Below are positions 8,694 to 17,489 of a stretch of DNA of 43,292 nt, one piece after another. A program made the position numbers and the translations under genes. Origin of the DNA: Promethearchaeota archaeon (GTDB lineage: Archaea > Asgardarchaeota > Lokiarchaeia > Sigyniarchaeales > Promethearchaeaceae). Every line of letters starts with the position of its first letter. Within the stretch, counting starts at the first letter, position 1. The notes beneath the pieces are model-generated. The model searched no databases. It was not told where the DNA came from and saw nothing but the letters and a program-made list of their open reading frames with translations. Location: the NCBI GenBank assembly GCA_004524545.1, contig SDNX01000010.1, forward strand, positions 1 through 43,292. The letters are read 5' to 3'.

Positions 8694-10118
8694 ATGGATA
8701 TTGCAGCTAATGGTGAAACTCCCGATTTAAAAACGGAATCGGGGAATAATTATCGATTACAGAAATTTTATTATCTAATCATTAAAATCCCGTTCACATT
8801 GATGCCAGGAGTATTTAGTATGATCTATGTATACTTTTTCTGGGATTACCTGAATATGAGTCAGACTTTATTCAATATTGGAATGATTGTGTACGGTATT
8901 TTTAATGCCTTAAATGACCCTCTTTTGGGACAGTGGAGTGATAGGGTAAATGTGAATAAATGGGGGAGTCGCCGTTTAATCTTCATCAAGTACGGCGGTC
9001 CTATCTGGGCTATATTGTTCTTTGTCATGTGGATTCCTTGGAGCTTTGATAATTCAACGATAATTTTTATCCATTTCATCATAACTATGGTGTTTTATGA
9101 TAATTTCCTCACAGTGGTCATATTGGTATGGGATGCATTGCTACCAGAAATTGCGAAAAGTCATGAGGACCGGATCAAAATATTCTTCTTAGGTGGATTA
9201 GTGGGTACTATTGGAGGTATACCTGTTTTATTTGCCCTAAGCATTTTTAAGGCAGGATTGATGGGTTTCCGAATTTTTACAGGTGTAATTGCAATAGTAA
9301 GTGCTGTAATTTTTTATATCTCCGCCAGTAAACTCAGAGAACGACCTGAGTTGCATCAAGAAAAGAATATTCCAGGATTATTTAGATCACTTAAGCAATG
9401 TCTAAGTTCCAAATCCTTTGTAACTTTCACTCTTTATCGATTTTTCCGCGTAATTAACGACACGATGTCTTTCAGTTTCATGTTCGTTTACGCTTTACTA
9501 TTTCCATCGGGATTTGAAACGATTCTTGTGATTGTTTATGCAATCGGAGGGATCATTGGGCAATGGTTTTACCTTAAACTATCGGAGAAACGCCCTATAC
9601 ATTCAATGATAATGGTAGGAGGGATAATTCAAATCTCGATATCAGTTATTGCATTTCTGATAAGTCTTATCCAAGGTACTGAAATTTTCTGGTATGTTTT
9701 ACTGTTTATTAGTATCCTCATGGGAGGATACAGTGTATTTGTTAATCCCTACTTATTATTAGTAGCCGACGAAGATGAGATGAAGTTTAAAACCCGGCGG
9801 GAAGGAATGTTTCTCGGTACCAATGCAATTTTCAATAAAATTGCTGAAAGTATGGGACCGATTTTAGCCGTAGCCGTTCTAACATATTTCGGGTATTTAC
9901 AAAACGTAGAAAATTATATCCCAACCGAGACCACGCTTTTCGGTATCAAAATCCTTTTGTTTATTGTGCCTTCTATCATGACTATTCTGGGTTTGATTGC
10001 ATTGATGTTTTACCCGATTAAGGGAGATAATTTGAAAAAATTGAAAGAGGATATCGAGGCAACTCATAAAGAGAAAAAGAAGGAATATTTGAATCCGAAT
10101 ATTCGAAAGGAAACTTAA
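8694..10118 (+). CDS. MFS transporter of the glycoside-pentoside-hexuronide (GPH) type
   Basis: A 474-aa polytopic membrane protein with about 12 hydrophobic helices and a charged cytosolic tail rich in lysine and glutamate. The loop NDPLLGQWSDR after the second helix is the MFS signature as found in GPH cation symporters (LacS/MelB relatives), and a second-half segment FVNPYLLLVADEDEMK fits the same group. The family moves sugars or sugar acids with Na+ or H+; some members carry other solutes, so the cargo is unknown. It is divergent from the kynurenine formamidase gene (61 nt) and convergent with the carbamoyltransferase (17 nt). Confidence 0.82.
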   Translation: MDIAANGETPDLKTESGNNYRLQKFYYLIIKIPFTLMPGVFSMIYVYFFWDYLNMSQTLFNIGMIVYGIFNALNDPLLGQWSDRVNVNKWGSRRLIFIKYGGPIWAILFFVMWIPWSFDNSTIIFIHFIITMVFYDNFLTVVILVWDALLPEIAKSHEDRIKIFFLGGLVGTIGGIPVLFALSIFKAGLMGFRIFTGVIAIVSAVIFYISASKLRERPELHQEKNIPGLFRSLKQCLSSKSFVTFTLYRFFRVINDTMSFSFMFVYALLFPSGFETILVIVYAIGGIIGQWFYLKLSEKRPIHSMIMVGGIIQISISVIAFLISLIQGTEIFWYVLLFISILMGGYSVFVNPYLLLVADEDEMKFKTRREGMFLGTNAIFNKIAESMGPILAVAVLTYFGYLQNVENYIPTETTLFGIKILLFIVPSIMTILGLIALMFYPIKGDNLKKLKEDIEATHKEKKKEYLNPNIRKET

Positions 10119-10135
10119 TAGAAAGAAATGAGAAT

Positions 10136-11068
10136 TTAGAATTTGTTAAGCAAGAATAGAATTATTGCCTTCTGAGCATGTAATCGGTTTTCGGCTTGGT
10201 CGAATACTATAGACTGTGGACCATCAATTACTTCGGCAGTTTGCTCATACCCTCGCATTGCTGGCAAACAATTCATGAATATCGCGTCGGGTTTTGCAGC
10301 TGACATTACTTTTGGATTTACTTGGAAAGGCATGAATACCTTCTTACGTGCTTCTTCTTGCTCAGCAGGGATTCCATAACTCATCCAGGAGTCAGTATAA
10401 AGCACATCAGAATTTTTAGCTGCTTCTAATGCATCATGCACTACTCTAATTTTTGCACCAGATTTCTTTGAGAGTTCTGCAATCTCATCTAGAACTTCTT
10501 GTTCTGGTGAGTATTCTGCTCCCTCAGGACATGCAACATCCATTTCCATTCCAAAAATTGCAGCAATTCTCATTAAGTCATAGGTTACGTTATTATATGC
10601 ATCACCATAATAAGAGATTTTGAGACCAGTCAATTTGCCTTTTTTCTCTTGGATAGCTTGAAAATCACACAACATTTGACATGGATGAGCAAAATCATCT
10701 AGCATATTGATAATAGGAACATCGGAGTATTTTGCCAATTCTAAAATATCTTGTCGTTTGAATACACGAGCCCCGATGATATCTACATATCGTGCGGCAC
10801 AGCGTACGGTGTCTGCGATGTTCTCTTTCTTTCCCAGTGGAGAGTCTTTTATAGAATAAAATATCGCATGTCCGCCGAGTTGACTTAATCCCGTTTCGAA
10901 GGATACCCGGGTTCTTAACGAAGGCTTTTCAAAGATCATGAGCATCGTTTTATGCTGCATGGTTGAGTTAAACTTTTCAGGATTCTCTTTCATCTCAATT
11001 GCTTTTTGGATGATGAGAGCACATTCTTCCTTTGTAAAATCAGAAATTTTTGTAAGATGTCGAACCAT
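10136..11068 (-). CDS. argF: Carbamoyltransferase, ornithine-type, with altered substrate motifs
   Basis: About 310 aa, matching ornithine carbamoyltransferase in length. Carbamoyl-phosphate site: SLRTR at residues 50-54 (usual STRTR) and HPCQ at 128-131. Substrate side: SYG at 230-232 where ornithine enzymes have SMG, and NCLP at 266-269 where HCLP is standard; FDQAENRLHAQKA closes the protein as in the family. With carbamate kinase and ornithine aminotransferase nearby, phosphorolysis of citrulline to ornithine and carbamoyl phosphate is the likeliest role, but the changed residues leave room for another amine or ureido compound. The ATG at 11068 is preferred to a GTG three codons upstream. 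The gene symbol is for the family, not proof of substrate. Confidence 0.82.
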   Translation of the reverse strand: MVRHLTKISDFTKEECALIIQKAIEMKENPEKFNSTMQHKTMLMIFEKPSLRTRVSFETGLSQLGGHAIFYSIKDSPLGKKENIADTVRCAARYVDIIGARVFKRQDILELAKYSDVPIINMLDDFAHPCQMLCDFQAIQEKKGKLTGLKISYYGDAYNNVTYDLMRIAAIFGMEMDVACPEGAEYSPEQEVLDEIAELSKKSGAKIRVVHDALEAAKNSDVLYTDSWMSYGIPAEQEEARKKVFMPFQVNPKVMSAAKPDAIFMNCLPAMRGYEQTAEVIDGPQSIVFDQAENRLHAQKAIILFLLNKF

Positions 11069-11170
11069 AACTATCACATGGAGTTTTCCTTCGATATCAT
11101 GATGACATCTATAAAAAATCTACGCTTGCAGTGTGAATTTTTTTGGGGTAACATCTTGAATAACAAATTA

Positions 11171-11737
11171 ATGGATATTACACACTATTTTGATATCATG
11201 CTGATTGAAAAATCTCGATTAGATCCAATACAGGAAAATGCTCGAAAACTTCAACATACCATAGAAGCGTGGAGAAAAGATGAAATCTCTGAAGATGTAT
11301 TTATGAAAAAGACTAAAGTGGTGTGTTCCCAACAGAAAAATTTTCAACTTCAAGTTCAATGCCGGGAACATATGGTTCATATTGATGAACCCCAACTTAA
11401 TGGTGGGGACGACACAGCAATTACTCCTGTAGAAATGTTACTTTGTGCCTATGCGAGTTGTTTGGAAGTAAGTTGGATTGTATACGCATCAGTTTTTGAT
11501 GCAAAGGTTGACTCAATAACTGTGGAAATCGAAGGGGAGATGGACAGAAGATATATTTTAGGGAAAAAGGAATATCCAGCACGTTACAATAAAATCGATG
11601 TGGTATTTAACATAAAATCAGAAGAATCAATGAAAAAATTGAACCACATTTTAGAGCGAGTTCAAAAAACCTGTGGTGTCGGGGGATCTCTTCACCCCGA
11701 CATTGAAAAAACATTCTCGATCCGTTTGATTGATTGA
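11171..11737 (+). CDS. OsmC/Ohr-family protein
   Basis: OsmC-fold protein with the two family cysteines: one in the central helix MLLCAYASCLEV and one in VQKTCGVGGSL. The body (KTKVVCSQQ to FSIRLID) is about 130 aa, the normal core size; from the ATG at 11171 there is an N-terminal extension of some 45 helical residues. The frame stays open upstream to 11006 but that would overlap the divergent carbamoyltransferase, and ATGs at 11078, 11102 and 11198 are alternatives. Relatives detoxify organic hydroperoxides or act in sulfur/thiol metabolism. It converges with the FAD subunit gene 7 nt away. Confidence 0.75.
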   Translation: MDITHYFDIMLIEKSRLDPIQENARKLQHTIEAWRKDEISEDVFMKKTKVVCSQQKNFQLQVQCREHMVHIDEPQLNGGDDTAITPVEMLLCAYASCLEVSWIVYASVFDAKVDSITVEIEGEMDRRYILGKKEYPARYNKIDVVFNIKSEESMKKLNHILERVQKTCGVGGSLHPDIEKTFSIRLID

Positions 11738-11744
11738 GTTTGTA

Positions 11745-12911
11745 CTATTTTAATTTCTCAACGGAACCAAAATCACGATACAGACTAAATTCTTCAAGTA
11801 ACTCTTTATCCTCATTTGAAGTTTTTTCTTGGACTAATCGTGATAAAACTTCTCCCAGTCCTGGACCAAGCATGAAACCCTGGCCACACATTCCGATTGC
11901 ATTAATGTATCCCTCTATTTCCCTCACAGGTCCAATAATTGCATTTCCATCAGGTGTCATAGGATACAAGCCTCGCCATTGCCTTCTTACTTTAATATTA
12001 GCCAGTCTAGGCATTAAATCGATCATTCTTTTTGAGATCTGAGGGAGAAAAGAACTGGTTTCTTCGCGATTTGTTCCCTTGATACTGGGGGAAGGGGTTA
12101 GACAGAAAATAATTCTTCCAAATTTATTCTGGTAGAAGTAATAATTTTTTGAGTTACCAAATATCGGATCTGTTGCCGGTTGGATATCTACTACCATGGG
12201 TTTCAAAAAGTATTTCACGGGTTCTGTAATCCCCGCCTCATGGGAATCTGGTTCAACAGGAACATCTATCCCTACCATTTGTGCGACTTCTTTGGCGTGA
12301 CCACCTGCCGCGTTGATTACATATGGGGCAAGGTATTCATCTTTGTTAGTTTTTACACCCACAACGCGATGACAATCCATCAGGATTTCCGTTACTTTCT
12401 CTTTGAATTGGTATTCAGCACCATTTTCTATCGAATTATCATAAAATGCATGGAGACTTCGTAATGGTGAAGCATTGCCATCTTCGGGACTAAATGTACC
12501 TCCACGTAGACCATGTGCATTAATTCCGGGAATTAAGTCTTTTATTTTTTCCGCATCAACGAAATCAATGTTCAAACCGTACGATTTTTGGAGAGCTGCA
12601 GTTTCACGAAGCAACAGTTCATGTTCAGGTGTACGTGCAACAAAAGAATACCCTCCTGACATCCAATAAATATCATCCCCGAATTTTTCCTCCCATGAAG
12701 AGAAAATTTCTATTGATCTTTGACAAACGTGGATTTTGCTTTTATGCGAGTGAGTTGCACGTATTCCTCCTATAGCATGTTTGTTATCTCCTTGAGCTAC
12801 TGAAGCGAGCTTATCTATTACTAGGGTTTTTACGCCTGCCCTTGCAAGAGCCATTGCAGTAGGAGTTCCTACGCTTCCTGCACCTATTATAATCACATCA
12901 TAAGAACTCAT
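11745..12911 (-). CDS. DAO-type FAD oxidoreductase, beta subunit of an amino-acid dehydrogenase
   Basis: A 388-aa flavoprotein of the D-amino-acid oxidase/sarcosine oxidase-beta group. The N-terminal dinucleotide motif is IIGAGSVGTPTAMALA; later GGIRATHSH resembles the flavin-binding loop of SoxB/HcnC/PDH-beta proteins, and the C-terminal part has MTPDGNAIIGP and CGQGFMLGPGLGEVLS, also typical. Its start overlaps the end of the fused subunit gene by 4 nt (ATGA) and has GGAGGGG at a good distance, so the two subunits are translationally coupled. By analogy with the archaeal dye-linked L-proline dehydrogenase and with HcnABC and sarcosine oxidase, this subunit would oxidise an amino acid or N-methyl amine and pass electrons to the fused subunit. 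Confidence 0.85.
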   Translation of the reverse strand: MSSYDVIIIGAGSVGTPTAMALARAGVKTLVIDKLASVAQGDNKHAIGGIRATHSHKSKIHVCQRSIEIFSSWEEKFGDDIYWMSGGYSFVARTPEHELLLRETAALQKSYGLNIDFVDAEKIKDLIPGINAHGLRGGTFSPEDGNASPLRSLHAFYDNSIENGAEYQFKEKVTEILMDCHRVVGVKTNKDEYLAPYVINAAGGHAKEVAQMVGIDVPVEPDSHEAGITEPVKYFLKPMVVDIQPATDPIFGNSKNYYFYQNKFGRIIFCLTPSPSIKGTNREETSSFLPQISKRMIDLMPRLANIKVRRQWRGLYPMTPDGNAIIGPVREIEGYINAIGMCGQGFMLGPGLGEVLSRLVQEKTSNEDKELLEEFSLYRDFGSVEKLK

Positions 12912-15001
12912 TTCTTCCCCTCCTTTTTCACACCAGCAAAAGACCCAAGAGGAACTTCCATAGCAAGAGGACGCATTGTATTCCCCGTTATGTCTTCTTC
13001 AGGAATACCTTCTTCTCTAAATATGCGCATTAGAATCGGTAAGCACGTCTTTCCTTGACACGCGCCCATCCCTAACTTCGTTATTCCTTTAAGTTCATTA
13101 ACATCCCGTACCCCTTTACGAATCCATTTTCGAACTTCTGCCGAAGTGACTCTCTCGCAACGACAGACAATTATATCATCATCAAGGGGTTCAGAGGAAT
13201 ATTGATCAATTTCTTCAATTTTGATATCTTTTTCAGGTTCAAATTTCACAGCTGTTGCGTGTTTTGCTAGATTGGAGGGTAATTGAACCGTAATAAGCTG
13301 AGTTTTTGGATATTGCTTCAAAATTCGAGAGAATAAAACCACATAGGTCCCTATATCTCCTTCTTCACTCGTTACAATCACTTTGGAACCTCGTTCAATT
13401 TTGTTTTCAGTAAGTTCCAGAGGAAAGGTTACATGAGGATTTTTTACATCCCTTCGATAGTCAACTAGCGTTATTGCAAGCCCAGGGCAAACAGCCACGC
13501 AATTCCCGCACCCTATGCAGTCTTTCGAACCTTGGAAGTATGGAAGTTGATTAATAAGATCATTGACTGTATGTATTTGTTCTTGTGGGCATACGGTTGT
13601 GCATGGATTGCATGGGATCTCCTGCGTACAGTGAAAAATCGGAAATACATCTTCTTCCAGATCTGAACAGGCAAATTGAGTTGGCGCTGCAGGGTGTGCT
13701 TTCATGATTGCTGCTTTTTGTTCAAGCACTACTAAATCATCACACGTCGAGATATCCATTCCCATAAAATTTAACATTTTAATGGCTTCAATTCGACCTG
13801 TGAATATCGCTGCAGATGCTTCCGCTATCTCTTGAGCGTCACCACAGATCCATACATTATAACCATATTGTTTTGCTTTATGGTAGAATTCATCCACAGA
13901 ATTTAATCCTACTGCAATGAGGATTGTATCACAGCTAAATGTTCGTTGAGTGCCCTCAATTAATTTCCAGTTATCATCAATTTTCCCAATAGTAACCGAG
14001 TTTACTTCATCATTACCATTAGCCGAAATAATTGTGTGACGAGTAAGAATTGGAACCCCTAAACGTCGTAATTTCTCTTCGTGAACACTATAACCGCCAC
14101 ATCTCGGAAGCGCTTCAATTAAACCAACTACTTCAATTCCCGCTTGAATTGCATGGTATCCTGCAATTAGACCAACATTACCTCCTCCAACAATAAAAAC
14201 TTTCTTTGCCGGCTTTATGAGGTCGCGGTTAACTAGAGTTTGAAAAGCACCAGCCCCGTAAACTCCAGGTAATGTATTACCCGGAAAGATTAAGGATTTC
14301 TCCCGTGCTCCCGTCGCAACCAGTAAATGTTTTGGTTTGATTAATATGTATTGATCGTGATCCTTAGTTACTCCAACAAAACCATCGCTGAATATCCCCA
14401 CTGCTGTTGTATTTAACCAGAGAGTAACTGAGGATAACTCTCGAACTTGATTACCAAGGATTTCTGCAATATCTATGCCACGTTTTCCAGCATACACATC
14501 TTGCTGGGATCCAAAGAACTTGTGGGTTTGTAGGACCAGTTTCCCTCCAGTACGGTCTTTATCGTCAATAAGTAATATCTCTACTCCTTTTTCCCCTAGT
14601 GTTTTAGCAGCTGAGAGTCCTGATGGACCCGCACCAATTATGAGCGTATTAACTTCCTTAATTTGGATTTCTTCAAGTTCTTTAGGGGAATCGTCTGCTG
14701 GGAGTTCAGGATACCCCTCACAACTGTCAATTTTCATATCTGGTTTTAATGGGATCATACAGGACTTCATGGGTTGACCGTTTACTAACACCGTGCATTG
14801 AGAGCATTGTCCCATTGCACAGAAGATCCCTTGGGGAGATTTGTCCTTATGATGATGCCCGAATATTTTAATACCATTTAAAAAGAGATTGGAAGAAATC
14901 ACAATTCCTTCATACCCCTTGAGAGGGGTTCCATTAAATGTAAAATCGACTTGCTTCCTTTGGGGAATAGGAAGGATAGGGTGTTCATTTATACTGTTCA
15001 T
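12908..15001 (-). CDS. Fused 2Fe-2S / FAD / 2x[4Fe-4S] / BFD dehydrogenase subunit
   Basis: A 697-aa fusion of parts that are separate subunits in many organisms. Residues 1-105: HcnA-like 2Fe-2S domain with Cys61, 66, 69 and 81. Residues 115-420: pyridine nucleotide-disulfide-type flavoprotein with IIGAGPSGLSAAKTL at 121 and a second Rossmann motif IVGGGNVGLIAG at 270. Residues 455-510: two ferredoxin motifs, Cys458-464-467-471 and Cys495-498-501-505, each ending in CP. Residues 605-665: BFD-like 2Fe-2S domain with Cys613, 615, 648 and 653. Four iron-sulfur clusters plus FAD would link the DAO subunit to NAD(P) or ferredoxin. It lies 20 nt after the AOR gene and overlaps the DAO gene by 4 nt: a three-gene operon. 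Confidence 0.87.
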   Translation of the reverse strand: MNSINEHPILPIPQRKQVDFTFNGTPLKGYEGIVISSNLFLNGIKIFGHHHKDKSPQGIFCAMGQCSQCTVLVNGQPMKSCMIPLKPDMKIDSCEGYPELPADDSPKELEEIQIKEVNTLIIGAGPSGLSAAKTLGEKGVEILLIDDKDRTGGKLVLQTHKFFGSQQDVYAGKRGIDIAEILGNQVRELSSVTLWLNTTAVGIFSDGFVGVTKDHDQYILIKPKHLLVATGAREKSLIFPGNTLPGVYGAGAFQTLVNRDLIKPAKKVFIVGGGNVGLIAGYHAIQAGIEVVGLIEALPRCGGYSVHEEKLRRLGVPILTRHTIISANGNDEVNSVTIGKIDDNWKLIEGTQRTFSCDTILIAVGLNSVDEFYHKAKQYGYNVWICGDAQEIAEASAAIFTGRIEAIKMLNFMGMDISTCDDLVVLEQKAAIMKAHPAAPTQFACSDLEEDVFPIFHCTQEIPCNPCTTVCPQEQIHTVNDLINQLPYFQGSKDCIGCGNCVAVCPGLAITLVDYRRDVKNPHVTFPLELTENKIERGSKVIVTSEEGDIGTYVVLFSRILKQYPKTQLITVQLPSNLAKHATAVKFEPEKDIKIEEIDQYSSEPLDDDIIVCRCERVTSAEVRKWIRKGVRDVNELKGITKLGMGACQGKTCLPILMRIFREEGIPEEDITGNTMRPLAMEVPLGSFAGVKKEGKK

Positions 15002-15021
15002 TTTGGTTTGGATGCATCCGT

Positions 15022-17205
15022 TTATTGGTGGGGTTCAATTGTCTTCAATATATCTTCGAAATCAATACCAAGTGCCTTTACTTTTTCGATGGTAGGACAT
15101 CCTTTCTGGTTCCAACCACGTTTTTCATACACGATATTTTGAAGTTTCGTATATTGAGATTCTCGATAATCCCGCAAAATCTTCATTTTTTCTTCGGTAG
15201 TTTTTCCTTCTGGATCTACTCCAAGAAGTTCTTTTAATTGTCCATCATATCTTTCCAATCGACTTTCATATTCCAATTTGGTAACAGGACCCATTCCGCG
15301 ATAGGGAAAATTCGAGTCATCTTCACGTAACCCATGACCTAATCGAACGTTGAATATCCGTTGGAAATTGTACACGACTTCACTTCGTTTCACTATGTCT
15401 TCAGGAGTTGTTGGAATTCCAGTAATACCAGTTGCATAATTTGCATAGAACTGAACATGTTTCGGGATCCGTGCCCGATAGAGTTCTCCTTTCTCATCTT
15501 TAATAGGATTATCTTTATTATCAGGTGGTTGCACATCATTCCAAGGTAATTTGCATAATCCATTAAGTCCAAACCATGTACGGAAGAATGGGAACCAACA
15601 AAGTGCATTAGCTTTATCTTCAAATGTTGGAATGGATTTTCGAACCATATCCTCGAAGATCAACCATGCTTCGTCATGTTGAGGACCTTTAAGCGCAAAT
15701 CCATACCCACCTTGTTGTGCAATAGACTCTTTTGTCATGTATTCAGAAACCTCTAAACCCTTATGCTCCATTCCAATGTCTTGGAGGAATTGTGGGTCAC
15801 CCCCATGCTCTTCAGCGAAGATTTTCTTCATTTGTTTGATACCTTTTCCAACAATGACACCAAATCCCTCTCCTCGTGCCATCTGATGGACAACCTCCAT
15901 TGCATTTTCAGCTTGACCAAAACTGAGGTCCAATCCACCAGTAATTTCTTTGTTTAAAATTCCCGCTTCATAACATTCCATCACAAAAGCAATTCCAGTT
16001 CCAACCGAAATTGTATCTAAACCGTAAGTATCGCAGTAAAAATTAACTTCCAGAATCCATTTTGGTTCCCAGACACCCCAATTGCTTCCACAGCCTGCTA
16101 TAGTTTCGTATTCTGGACCGTCGATTGGCACGATTTGTCCTTTTAAGGGCCCCGTTAGAAGAGTGTGATTAGGGGAAAAGTGAGAACAAGCGATTGTGCA
16201 ACCTGTCCAACACCCCGAAAGGCCACGTTCATCAGTCATAATTTTCTTCCAAACATCCCAGCTATACGGATACTCCCCTTGCTCTTCAGTCCAATTTGGA
16301 TGAGCCCCATAACGATAATTTTCAGTTGGAAGAAGATCATACTCATTCATTATAATGGGTAAATGTCCGGTTCCTATTTTCCGCATTTGATTCTGTTTAT
16401 CATCATTCGCAATAATTTCAGTGTTGTGTTCTCTACCCGAATCACGTGCAACATCTTTATTAATAGAACCGACGTCTCTCTCAGGTTTTTTAGGAGATAA
16501 ACAGACTAATGCAGCAATATTCTTATCTTTGAAAACTGTACCTATACCCCCACGTCCTGCTTGCTTGTAACTTGCCCACTCTCGAGGGCGTAGATACCAG
16601 CTAAAGTTTAGCATCCCCCAATTAGTATGTTTAGCACCTAAACCAGAGGAAACGACCGATACTCTATATTTATCAGCCGGAGTGTCTTCAGGTGCGTATT
16701 TTGCAGTGAGTAATTGTGTGAGTTCATGAGCGTATTCAGGTACATTCTCAGCAGTTTCAATTCGTATGACATTTTCTTCCCCGTCAACTGAGATTATAAC
16801 TTCTTTTTCTGCCTTTCCTTGGATTTCAATCGCATCAAACCCAGAAAATTTTAGAAAAGGTCCAAAATAACCCCCAACGTTTGAATCAATAATTGCTCCT
16901 GTCAGTGGGGATACAGTTGTTACTATCGATTTCCCGCTTCCCGGGATAAAATTCGTTCCACTCAAAGGTCCTGATGCAATGCATATTTCATTTTCAGGAT
17001 CATTCCATTTCACAATTTTTTCCTTAGGTAACGAATTCCACATAAGCCAAAGATCGAAACCCTTTCCACCAATGAACTTTTCTTTCATTCCTTCAGTAAC
17101 AGGTTTAAGTTTAATTTCATTAGTGGTGAGATTAACATATAAAGTGCGGTTATTGTAGCCGCCAACAAGTTTTCCGCTTTCATATTTCAATTCAGAGAGA
17201 ATCAC
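15022..17205 (-). CDS. Aldehyde:ferredoxin oxidoreductase family (tungstopterin) enzyme
   Basis: AOR-family enzyme of about 727 aa, longer than the usual 600-640. The N-terminal domain has LYVNLTTNEI, GGKGF and TGAIIDSNVGGYFGPFLK, which bind the pterin; YKQAGRGGIGTVFKDKN is also typical. The cluster ligands are three cysteines in GCWTGCTIACSH (about 332, 336, 340) and a fourth in GLNGLCKLPW (about 551). Spacing of the first three is CX3CX3C, not CX2CX3C as in the Pyrococcus enzyme. The reaction would be oxidation of an aldehyde to an acid with reduction of ferredoxin. The AAGGAG at 17218-17213 fits the GTG at 17205; the GTG at 17214 lies inside it. First gene of the operon with the fused dehydrogenase. 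Confidence 0.9.
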   Translation of the reverse strand: MILSELKYESGKLVGGYNNRTLYVNLTTNEIKLKPVTEGMKEKFIGGKGFDLWLMWNSLPKEKIVKWNDPENEICIASGPLSGTNFIPGSGKSIVTTVSPLTGAIIDSNVGGYFGPFLKFSGFDAIEIQGKAEKEVIISVDGEENVIRIETAENVPEYAHELTQLLTAKYAPEDTPADKYRVSVVSSGLGAKHTNWGMLNFSWYLRPREWASYKQAGRGGIGTVFKDKNIAALVCLSPKKPERDVGSINKDVARDSGREHNTEIIANDDKQNQMRKIGTGHLPIIMNEYDLLPTENYRYGAHPNWTEEQGEYPYSWDVWKKIMTDERGLSGCWTGCTIACSHFSPNHTLLTGPLKGQIVPIDGPEYETIAGCGSNWGVWEPKWILEVNFYCDTYGLDTISVGTGIAFVMECYEAGILNKEITGGLDLSFGQAENAMEVVHQMARGEGFGVIVGKGIKQMKKIFAEEHGGDPQFLQDIGMEHKGLEVSEYMTKESIAQQGGYGFALKGPQHDEAWLIFEDMVRKSIPTFEDKANALCWFPFFRTWFGLNGLCKLPWNDVQPPDNKDNPIKDEKGELYRARIPKHVQFYANYATGITGIPTTPEDIVKRSEVVYNFQRIFNVRLGHGLREDDSNFPYRGMGPVTKLEYESRLERYDGQLKELLGVDPEGKTTEEKMKILRDYRESQYTKLQNIVYEKRGWNQKGCPTIEKVKALGIDFEDILKTIEPHQ

Positions 17206-17253
17206 ACTATCCACTCCTTACTGCAAAACTAAGATAAATCATAGTTGAATCGG

Positions 17254-17264
17254 AATAAATAAAA
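17254..17264 (-). promoter_or_regulatory. TATA-like box for the AOR operon
   Basis: On the minus strand this reads TTTTATTTATT. It is about 25 nt before a start point near 17233, which would leave a short leader containing the AAGGAG site. The rest of the spacer (17206-17489) holds no gene I can support; on the plus strand it also has a TTATAAAA at about 17390 and a run of nine T at about 17424-17432. Confidence 0.4.
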
Positions 17265-17453
17265 GCTTTTTGTAGATATTTCTATAAGTGAGTAGTAAGA
17301 AAAAGGGAAATACAGTATATTCCCAATCGTTTCCCATAGTAAAAGAGCTGATTTATCGATGAAACTTCAATTCGAACGAAGATTTTGTTATAAAATGAAA
17401 ATATGAGAGAGAGATTAGAGGAGTTTTTTTTTCAATTTGAGAATTGCATTTAA

Positions 17454-17462
17454 TTTTATATT
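17454..17462 (+). promoter_or_regulatory. TATA-like box before the small GTPase
   Basis: TTTTATATT, about 28 nt before the GTPase start region at 17490. No ribosome binding site follows, so a leaderless or near-leaderless message is plausible. Confidence 0.35.
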
Positions 17463-17489
17463 GAAATTAACAAAACTGAAATTAAAAGA

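Noticed and set aside
11006-11170. Upstream extension of the OsmC gene
   Set aside because: The frame is open, but most of it would overlap the start of the divergent carbamoyltransferase and the residues do not resemble the family.
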